Shown: positions 57,800-64,000 of the stretch, piece by piece
How the letters are laid out: every line of letters begins with the position of its first letter
Numbering within the stretch: the stretch's first letter is position 1
Assembly: GCF_006716765.1 (NCBI RefSeq)
Contig: NZ_VFPO01000001.1
Span: 5,022,001 to 5,086,000 of the forward strand
Direction of reading: 5' to 3'
DNA: 64,000 bases
Source of the DNA: Actinomadura hallensis
Lineage (GTDB): Bacteria; Actinomycetota; Actinomycetes; Streptosporangiales; Streptosporangiaceae
Notes under the pieces: generated by a model
The model's database searches: none
Told to the model about the DNA's origin: nothing
What the model saw: the letters and a program-made list of their open reading frames with translations, nothing else
Position numbers and translations under genes: made by a program

Positions 57800-60697
57800 A
57801 TGGTGCCCAGGACACGATGGACCTCCGCGACCGCCGTGGCGGTCACCGGAACGCTCCTCACCATCGGGCTCGCGACCCCCGCGCGAGCGGAACGACAACC
57901 TCCCCCGCCGCGACCCCCCGGAGAGCACACCGAGCTGCCCGACAAGGACGCCCGCGGCGGCGCGCTCGCCCCCACCACCCGCCAGAAGAGCGCCGCCCGC
58001 GGCGTGACCGTGCGGTGGAACCGGTTCGGCGCCCCCGCCTCGGTGACCGGCGACGGCCCCCTGGCCGAGGGGCTTCCCGGCGGGCCGGAGAAGGTGGCGC
58101 GCGCCTACCTGGCCGGCAACCGCGACCTGTTCGGCCTGGACGCCGCGGAGGTCGACGCACTGGAGAAGGTCGCGGTCAACCCCATCGGCGACGGGGCGGC
58201 CGTGCTGCTGCGCCAGCGCTTCGGCGACCTGCCCGCCGGCCACGACGGGCTGGCGGCGGTCGGCGTCCGCGGCGACGAGGTCGTCTCGGTCACCTCGACC
58301 CTCGCCCGCGGCGGCGGCGCACCGCCGGCCGCCACGCTCTCCGAGAAGGACGCGGTGGCCGCGGCCGGCCGCGACGCGGGCATCTCCGCCGCCGGCGACG
58401 CGGCCCGCAGGGTGCGGCTCGTCGCCGTGCCCACCGCCGACGGCGTCCGCAGCGCCTACCAGGTCACCCTCATCGACGCCTCGGGCGGGGAGCCCAAGGC
58501 CGTCACGTCCCACGTCGACGCGCGCACCGGCAAGGTGCTGGTGCGGGAGAACCTCGTCGACCACGCCGGCGACGACCCGCGCTGGTCGGCGTTCCCCGCC
58601 ACGCCGCCCGGCGACTACTCCTCCCGGGACACCCGGCGGACGTGGTGCTTCGAGCCGGCGCCAGGCTGCCGGTTCGTCGTCGGGGGCGACCCGTCCACCG
58701 GCCTTCCCTGGGACGCCGACCCGGTGACCGGCGAGTCGACCGGCACCAGCCTGGGCAACGCCGCCCGCACCTACGAGAACCGCGCGAGCGACGACCCGTT
58801 CAGCGTCGGCACCCGCACCAACGCGCCGAGGCCGGACCGCGTGTACGCCTACCGCTTCACCGACCAGTGGCACCGGAGCAAGTGCGACCCGGCGACGCTG
58901 GACAGCCCGCAGGAGGCCGACCTGGAGGCGGCGATCTCCAACCTCTTCGTCCAGCACAACCGCATGCACGACTGGTCCTACCGGCTCGGCTTCACCGAGT
59001 CGGCGTGGAACATGCAGGTCCACAACGGCGACCGCGGCGGGCTGGGCGGCGACCCCGAGCAGGGCAACGCGCAGGCGGGGGCGAGGTTCCCCAGCATCCG
59101 CGACAACGCCAACCAGATCACGCCGCCCGACGGCGTGCCCGCCATCACCAACATGTACCTGTGGCAGCCGATCGCGGGCGCGTTCTACTCGCCGTGCGTC
59201 GACGGCGACTTCGACATGACCGTCATCGGGCACGAGTACTCCCACGCCATCTCCGGCCGCATGATCGCCGGTCCGGACGCGGGGTGGAGCGGGCCGCAGG
59301 CCGGGGCGATGAACGAGAGCACGTCCGACCTGCTCGCCATGGAGTACCTCGGCGAGTACGGGTTCCGCCCGCCCGGCGCGACCCCGTACGTCATCGGCGC
59401 CTACGTCACCGGCGACCCGCGCGCCGGGATCCGCAACTACGACATGAGCCGCAGCCCGCTGAACTACAGCGACCTCGGCTACGACCTCGTCGGCACCCAG
59501 GTCCACGCCGACGGCGAGATCTGGACCGCCACGCAGTTCGACATGCGGGAGGCGTTCGTCAAGCGGTACGGCCACGGCGGCCGCTCGCTCCAGCACCGGT
59601 GCGCCGAGGGCGAGGTGCCGGTCCACAAGTGCCCGGGCAACCGGCGGTGGGCGCAGTTGTCGTTCGACGCGCTGCTGCTCATGGCGAGCGGGGCGGTCAG
59701 CTTCGTCGACCACCGCGACGCCCTGCTCGCCGCGGACGCCATCCGCTTCGGCGGGAAGAACCACAAGATGATGTGGGAGGTCTTCGCCCGGCACGGCCTG
59801 GGCGAGAAGGCGTCCAGCGCGGGCCCGGCGGACGCCGACCCGACGCCGAGCTTCGCGTCCCCGATGTCGCGCAACGCCCGCGTCGCGCTCAAGCCGCGCG
59901 GTGACGGAAAGGGCGGGGTGGTCCGGCTCTACGTGGGCGACTACGAGGCCCGCGCGGTGCCGGTGGCCGACACCGACCCGGCGACGCCGCTCGGCGACGC
60001 CTTCGACATCACGCCCGGGCGCTACTCCTTCGTCGCGGTGGGCCCGGGTCTCGGGCACAAGAAGTTCACCGCCACGATCGGCGCGGGTCAGCGGAGCCTG
60101 CCGGTGACGATGCACCGCAACCTCGCCGCCGCCGCCAACGGCGCGACCGCGACCGGCGACGGCGGGTCCCACGAGGCGCTGCTGGACGAGACCGAGGCGA
60201 CCAACTGGCTGTCGGCCGAGGGGCCGGTCAAGGGCCGCCAGGTGACCGTGGACCTGGCCGGAGACCGCCCGGTGAAGGTCGGCCGGGTGCAGGTCAGCGC
60301 GATGCTGCGGCCGCTGCGGGAAGGCGACCCCGAGGGCGCGAGCGGCGCGCAGAACCGGTTCACGGCGCTGCGGGCGTTCCGGGTGCTGGCCTGCGACTCC
60401 ACGCGGGCCGACTGCTCGCGGGACGGGTCGTACCGGACGGTCTACACCAGCCCGTCCGACGCGTTCCCCGCCGACCGGCCGCGGCCGACGGCGCCCGACA
60501 TCAACCTGCGCTCGTTCGACCTGCGGGACGTGAAGGCGACGCACCTGCGGCTGCAGGTGGTCTCCAGCCAGTGCACCGGCGCGCCGGCGTACGCGGGCGA
60601 GCAGGACAACGACCCGCGGTCCGCGACCGACTGCGGGACCGCCGCGCAGTGGGCGGGCCTCGTCCGCGCCGCCGAGTTCCAGGCGTTCGCCCGGTAG
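57800..60697 (+). CDS. Secreted M36 (fungalysin-like) metalloprotease, 965 aa
   Basis: Signal peptide (TSATAVAVTGTLLTIGLATPARA), a propeptide to ~residue 260 (FTP/PepSY-like, TLSEKDAVAAAGRDAG, VDARTGKVLVRENL), then the catalytic domain with VIGHEYSHAIS near 476 (HExxH) and GAMNESTSDLLAME (third zinc ligand Glu). C-terminal ~270 residues hold a beta domain and an F5/8-type discoidin-like domain (GDGGSHEALLDETEATNWLSAEG...VSAMLRPL). Fungalysin-type proteases occur in actinobacteria as exoproteases. ATG 57800 has AGGAGG just upstream. Confidence 0.9.
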   Translation: MVPRTRWTSATAVAVTGTLLTIGLATPARAERQPPPPRPPGEHTELPDKDARGGALAPTTRQKSAARGVTVRWNRFGAPASVTGDGPLAEGLPGGPEKVARAYLAGNRDLFGLDAAEVDALEKVAVNPIGDGAAVLLRQRFGDLPAGHDGLAAVGVRGDEVVSVTSTLARGGGAPPAATLSEKDAVAAAGRDAGISAAGDAARRVRLVAVPTADGVRSAYQVTLIDASGGEPKAVTSHVDARTGKVLVRENLVDHAGDDPRWSAFPATPPGDYSSRDTRRTWCFEPAPGCRFVVGGDPSTGLPWDADPVTGESTGTSLGNAARTYENRASDDPFSVGTRTNAPRPDRVYAYRFTDQWHRSKCDPATLDSPQEADLEAAISNLFVQHNRMHDWSYRLGFTESAWNMQVHNGDRGGLGGDPEQGNAQAGARFPSIRDNANQITPPDGVPAITNMYLWQPIAGAFYSPCVDGDFDMTVIGHEYSHAISGRMIAGPDAGWSGPQAGAMNESTSDLLAMEYLGEYGFRPPGATPYVIGAYVTGDPRAGIRNYDMSRSPLNYSDLGYDLVGTQVHADGEIWTATQFDMREAFVKRYGHGGRSLQHRCAEGEVPVHKCPGNRRWAQLSFDALLLMASGAVSFVDHRDALLAADAIRFGGKNHKMMWEVFARHGLGEKASSAGPADADPTPSFASPMSRNARVALKPRGDGKGGVVRLYVGDYEARAVPVADTDPATPLGDAFDITPGRYSFVAVGPGLGHKKFTATIGAGQRSLPVTMHRNLAAAANGATATGDGGSHEALLDETEATNWLSAEGPVKGRQVTVDLAGDRPVKVGRVQVSAMLRPLREGDPEGASGAQNRFTALRAFRVLACDSTRADCSRDGSYRTVYTSPSDAFPADRPRPTAPDINLRSFDLRDVKATHLRLQVVSSQCTGAPAYAGEQDNDPRSATDCGTAAQWAGLVRAAEFQAFAR

Positions 60698-60717
60698 CCC
60701 GGGGCAGGCCGCGGTGA

Positions 60718-60745
60718 GGCGGGGGCGGATCCGTCCGCCCCCGCC
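60718..60745 (+). terminator. Terminator after M36 gene
   Basis: 12-bp GC stem (GGCGGGGGCGGA / TCCGCCCCCGCC) with TCCG loop, then CTTCGC. Confidence 0.7.
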
Positions 60746-60820
60746 TTCGCACGTCCCCGGCCGGAGTGGCGCCCGCCGGACCCGCGGGCCCGAGCGCGCC
60801 GGCCGGGCCCGGGGCATCCC

Positions 60821-60852
60821 TTGACACGGTGATGTGACTATGCGCTTAGTTA
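60821..60852 (+). promoter_or_regulatory. LLM gene promoter with TetR-type operator
   Basis: -35 TTGACA at 60821-60826; the palindrome TGACTATGCGCTTAGTTA (60835-60852, 14 of 18 self-complementary) covers the expected -10. The same element occurs in the SMP-30/TetR intergenic region. Confidence 0.75.
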
Positions 60853-60879
60853 GAGGAGTGTCGTGACGAGGAGGGCACC

Positions 60880-61926
60880 ATGCGCAAAGGGATCGTGGTC
60901 ACCGCTCAGCCGGGTGTGGAGGAGCTCGCCGTGCGGGCCGAGGAACTCGGCTTCAGCAGCTTCTGGGTCTACGACACCCCGATGGTCCACGGCGACCCGT
61001 TCGTGGCGCTGGGCCTGTGCGCCAAGGCCACGAGCCGCATCAAGCTCGGCGTCGGCGTGACGTCGCCCGCGCTGCGGTCCGCCCCGGCCGCGGCGACGGC
61101 GTTCGCCAGCCTCAACGCGCTCGCGCCGGGCCGCGTCATCTGCGGCGTCGGCACCGGCAACACCGCGCGGCGCACGCTGGGGATGCTGCCGACGAAGATG
61201 GCCGAGCTCGAGCGGTTCACCGCCTCGCTGCAGGACCTGTGCGCCGGGCGCCCCACCGAGTACCGCGAGGGGGACCGGGTCCGCGACGTGCGGTTCCTGC
61301 ACGTCGGCCCCTACGTGAACACCACGGACCCCATCGAGTTCCTGGTGGCCGCGTTCGGGCTGAAGGCCGCCGCGATCGCCGGACGCCGCGGCACGGGCGT
61401 CATCTCCTTCGGCCTCCTCGACCCCGCCGCGTGGCGCGCGTTCGACGAGACGCGGCGCGAGGCCGCGAAGGAGGCGGGCATGCCCGCCGACGTCGACTCC
61501 TACGTGATGACCTCGATGCGCGTCCTCCGGGACGGCGAGGACCCCTACGGCGACGCCGCCCGCGACGCGATGGGGCACATCGCGCTCGCGCTGCTGACGT
61601 TCGCCGCCGACAACCCGTCGTTCGCCGAGGGGCTCGACGAGGAGGAGCGCGACGCCGTCCAGCGCCTTCTCGACCGGCGGGGCACCACGGCGACCGCGCA
61701 GGACCGGCACAACGTGCTCTACACGAACTATCTGGGACGCATCCGCCCGGAGGAGCGCGACCTCGTCGTGCCGTCGCTGGTGGACAAGCTGGGCCTCGTG
61801 GGGACGCGCGACCGGCTCGCCGAGCGCATCGCGGCCATGGAGGAGGCGGGCATCGACGAGATCGTCCTCCAGCCGGTGATCGACCCGCCGGCGGAGATGG
61901 CCGAGTTCGCCGAGCTCACCGCCTGA
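60880..61926 (+). CDS. LLM-class flavin-/F420-dependent oxidoreductase, 348 aa
   Basis: Luciferase-like monooxygenase barrel: AVRAEELGFSSFWVYDTPMVHGDPFVALGLCAKATSRIKLGVGVTSPALR, then NALAPGRVICGVGTGNTARRTLG. The GTGNTARR segment is typical of the F420-utilising LLM subgroup, but flavin use cannot be excluded. ATG 60880 with GAGGAGGG upstream. Shares its operator with the nearby lactonase-like gene, suggesting a joint catabolic pathway. Confidence 0.87.
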   Translation: MRKGIVVTAQPGVEELAVRAEELGFSSFWVYDTPMVHGDPFVALGLCAKATSRIKLGVGVTSPALRSAPAAATAFASLNALAPGRVICGVGTGNTARRTLGMLPTKMAELERFTASLQDLCAGRPTEYREGDRVRDVRFLHVGPYVNTTDPIEFLVAAFGLKAAAIAGRRGTGVISFGLLDPAAWRAFDETRREAAKEAGMPADVDSYVMTSMRVLRDGEDPYGDAARDAMGHIALALLTFAADNPSFAEGLDEEERDAVQRLLDRRGTTATAQDRHNVLYTNYLGRIRPEERDLVVPSLVDKLGLVGTRDRLAERIAAMEEAGIDEIVLQPVIDPPAEMAEFAELTA

Positions 61927-62002
61927 CGGGCGCCCGCGCCGGGCCCGGACGCTCTCCGGGCCCGCGCGTCCGTCCGGTCCGGCCCCGGCCGGGGCCGGAC
62001 AC

Positions 62003-62051
62003 GGAACCGGTCCGGGCGGCGGGGCGCCTCCCCGCCGCCCGGACCGGTTCC
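62003..62051. terminator. 22-bp hairpin between convergent LLM and SMP-30 genes
   Basis: Perfect 22-bp stem (begins GGAACCGGTCCGGGCG) with loop CGCCT; acts in both directions. Confidence 0.85.
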
Positions 62052-62072
62052 ACGTTCGGGCGTCCGGCTCCG

Positions 62073-62963
62073 CTAGGACGCGGAGACCGCCGGGACGGTG
62101 ACCCGGACGGCGATCATGCGCGCCTCCTTGGCCGCCTTGCGGGGCCCCTCGTGGAAGTCGGGCGCGGCGCAGGCGAACAGCGTCCGCCCGTCGGCGCCGC
62201 CGAGGCCGCACGCGTACACCGGGGTGCCCGGTTTGATCTCGTCGGTGATGCGGCCGCCCTCGACCACCCGCACGAGCCGGTCGCCGATGGCGTCGGCCAC
62301 CCACAGCCCGCCCTCGGCGTCGAGGCAGACCCCGTCGCCCGCGACCTGCACCTGGGTGAGGATCTCGGCGATCCGCCGGTCGGTCGGCAGCGGGCCGAAC
62401 TCCGCCCACGTCCGCCGGTTGGCGAGCGACCCGTCGGCGGTCACGTCGAACGCGGTGATCCGGTTGCCGAACGTCTCGGCCACCAGCAGGACGCCGTCCG
62501 GGGTGATGACGGAGCCGTTCGGGAACCACAGGTCGGAGGCCGCCTGCGTGACGCCGCCGTCGGGGTCGACGCGGTGCAGCGCCGCCGTCTCCAGCGGCTC
62601 GCCGCCCATGAGGTCGAACCCGAAGTTGCCGGCGTAGGCGCGGCCCTGGGCGTCCACCACCATGTCGTTGACGTGCCCGGTCGCGTGCCCGGAGAGGTCG
62701 GCGTGGACGGCGAGCGTCCCGTCCGGCTCCCTGCGGAGGATCTTGCGGTCGCGCATGGAGACCACCAGCAGGCGCCCGTCGGGGAGCCAGCCGAGTCCGG
62801 ACGGCTGCTCGGGGACGGTCGCCTCGAGGCGCTGGTCGGAGCCGTCCTCGCGCATGGACATGACGCTGTGGGAGTAGAAGTCGGAGAACCAGAGCCGCCC
62901 CTCCCGCCAGCGCGGCGACTCCAGGAAATGGAAACCCTCGGCCACAGTGGTCGCTTCGGTCAT
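62073..62963 (-). CDS. SMP-30/gluconolactonase/LRE-like protein, 296 aa
   Basis: Six-bladed propeller of the SMP-30 family: ESPRWREGRLWFSDF (metal Glu), PSGLGWLPDGRLLVVSM, HVNDMVVDAQGRAYAGNFGF (metal Asn/Asp) , WFPNGSVITPDG and LDAEGGLWVADA (metal Asp region). These enzymes open lactones with a divalent metal. ATG 62963 with GGGAGGACGACG upstream. Divergent from the TetR gene across the shared operator. Confidence 0.9.
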   Translation of the reverse strand: MTEATTVAEGFHFLESPRWREGRLWFSDFYSHSVMSMREDGSDQRLEATVPEQPSGLGWLPDGRLLVVSMRDRKILRREPDGTLAVHADLSGHATGHVNDMVVDAQGRAYAGNFGFDLMGGEPLETAALHRVDPDGGVTQAASDLWFPNGSVITPDGVLLVAETFGNRITAFDVTADGSLANRRTWAEFGPLPTDRRIAEILTQVQVAGDGVCLDAEGGLWVADAIGDRLVRVVEGGRITDEIKPGTPVYACGLGGADGRTLFACAAPDFHEGPRKAAKEARMIAVRVTVPAVSAS

Positions 62964-62988
62964 CGTCGTCCTCCCACCGCCGCTATCA

Positions 62989-63006
62989 TGAATAAGCGCA
63001 TAGTCA
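62989..63006. promoter_or_regulatory. TetR-type operator in the SMP-30/TetR intergenic region
   Basis: TGAATAAGCGCATAGTCA; its complement TGACTATGCGCTTATTCA shares the first 14 bases with the LLM operator and is 14 of 18 self-complementary, with GCGC at the centre. Confidence 0.75.
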
Positions 63007-63162
63007 CCGGGTGAGGATGCGCGTGTCAAGGGTCACCGGCGGGCATCGTCGTGACGACGGGGCGCGACGACGGCGCGGAAGGCGATGCGGAGACCGTGCG
63101 GCGGCGCCTTCGCGGCCGCTTCTGGGACCATTCAGGTGACGTCGAAGGAGCGAGGGGCGCGG

Positions 63163-63834
63163 ATGGCCAGAAGGCAGGCCCGATTCACCGCACAGGACCT
63201 GGCGGACGATCCCCGGCTGCGGGACCACTCCCCCGATCTGTGGAGGGAGGACCTGGGCGAGGTCCAGCGCGGGCTGCTGACCTCGGCGGTCCGCTGCTTC
63301 GCCGCCAACGGCTACCACGCCACCACCACCCGCGACATCGCCGAGGGCGTGGGCCTCAGCCCGGCGGCGCTCTACGTGCACTTCCCGTCGAAGGAACTGG
63401 TCCTCTACGAGATCATCCGGGTCGGCCACGAGCGGGCCCTGGAGTCCGTCGACAAGCCCTCGATCCTCGCCGTCGAGGACTCGTCCGACCGGCTCCGCGC
63501 CATCATCTCGGCGTACACCGCGTGGCACGCGCGCCACCACGTGGTGGCGCGCGTCTGCCAGATGGAGCTGGCCGGCCTGACCGCCGAGCACTACGACGAG
63601 GTCCTCGAACTGCGGCACCGCACCAACGAGTTCTTCCGGGACGCCGTCGCCCGCGGCGTCGCCGACGGGTCGTTCGCGAAGGTCGACGTCAAGCGGGTCA
63701 CGCGCGCGATGCTGTCGCTGAGCATCGACCTCGTCCGCTGGTACCGGCTCGACGGCGAGGACTCCCCCGAGCAGCTCGGCGAGTTCTACGCCGACCTCGC
63801 GCTGAAACTCGTGGCCCCCGGTTCCGCCGGCTGA
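63163..63834 (+). CDS. TetR-family regulator of the LLM/SMP-30 cassette, 223 aa
   Basis: A ~40-residue basic N-terminal extension precedes the HTH (LLTSAVRCFAANGYHATTTRDIAEGVGLSPAALYVHFPSKELVLYEII). The C-terminal domain (ARVCQMELAGLTAEHYDEVLELRHRTNEFFRDAV) is of the KstR2/FadR-like TetR_C group that often senses acyl-CoA thioesters. ATG 63163, AAGGAG upstream. The next 166 bp to the window end show no gene. Confidence 0.9.
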   Translation: MARRQARFTAQDLADDPRLRDHSPDLWREDLGEVQRGLLTSAVRCFAANGYHATTTRDIAEGVGLSPAALYVHFPSKELVLYEIIRVGHERALESVDKPSILAVEDSSDRLRAIISAYTAWHARHHVVARVCQMELAGLTAEHYDEVLELRHRTNEFFRDAVARGVADGSFAKVDVKRVTRAMLSLSIDLVRWYRLDGEDSPEQLGEFYADLALKLVAPGSAG

Positions 63835-64000
63835 GACCGCCCGCACCGGCGACATCGTCGCCGCCGCGCCCTCCGGTGCGCCGCCACCGGCTCCGGCCGG
63901 CCGTCCCGCGCGCGATTCATCCCTGGTCAGGGGCACGGCCGCGATTTCTCCAAGAATTTCCGGCGGCCGTGTCGATCCGGGTCGCCCCTCGTTCGACCTA

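Noticed and set aside
63835..64000. Possible gene at the right edge
   Set aside because: Only 166 bp, no start with ribosome site and no recognisable peptide in any frame.

Overview
The window is very GC-rich with almost every third codon position G or C, compact gene spacing, many GTG/TTG starts and GTGA/ATGA overlaps. It carries actinomycete-specific genes: a WhiB7-type regulator with AT-hook, a mycoredoxin, a UvrD2-type helicase, a conservon (CvnA-D) operon and an IdeR/DmdR-type iron box. The best inference is a chromosomal segment of a morphologically complex actinomycete, possibly Actinomadura or another Thermomonosporaceae member; genus level is a guess.

Layout. 1-11.8 kb is mostly housekeeping: a partial YgjP-like metallopeptidase, a crotonase, an ABC1/AarF kinase-like protein, whiB7 with a long attenuator-type leader, acyl-CoA thioesterase, UvrD2 helicase, mycoredoxin, NudC, an M20 dipeptidase, a DUF4031 protein and an HD-domain protein. 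11.9-17.7 kb is an iron-regulated siderophore operon (ATP-grasp ligase, two IucA/IucC-type NIS synthetases, a PLP decarboxylase) whose promoter carries an iron box. 17.7-22.6 kb holds a truncated mycothiol-enzyme remnant, an RsbW-like kinase, an HTH protein/methyltransferase pair, a second methyltransferase and exonuclease III. 22.8-27.2 kb is envelope biology: a membrane-anchored double-FKBP protein, a class A penicillin-binding protein and a lipoprotein. 27.4-31.5 kb encodes a giant four-SseB-domain protein with a repeat linker and a toxin-like C-terminus, translationally coupled to a small protein. 31.6-39.6 kb holds secreted/membrane proteins, a SpoU methyltransferase, a VWA plus solute-binding-domain membrane protein, and two tandem sigma-factor-like proteins each fused to a zinc-finger-like motif, a membrane helix and an extracellular domain.

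39.7-44.9 kb: phosphotransferase, amidase-like protein, a divergent MocR/PNPOx-like pair, oligoribonuclease and tRNA-His. From tRNA-His to 48.46 kb is a lower-GC accessory island: a beta-family/sce7726-like gene pair, a frameshifted integrase remnant and an IS remnant whose transposase gene contains a small internal inversion bounded by inverted repeats. 48.5-51.2 kb: MFS exporter and divergent TetR regulator with two palindromic operators, a NarL-type regulator and tRNA-Lys. 51.9-55.7 kb: conservon plus a GAF protein. 55.8-64 kb: an acyl-CoA dehydrogenase with an unusual active-site motif, a secreted M36 metalloprotease, and a small catabolic-looking cassette (LLM oxidoreductase, SMP-30-like lactonase, TetR regulator) in which the same 18-bp imperfect palindrome sits in two promoters.
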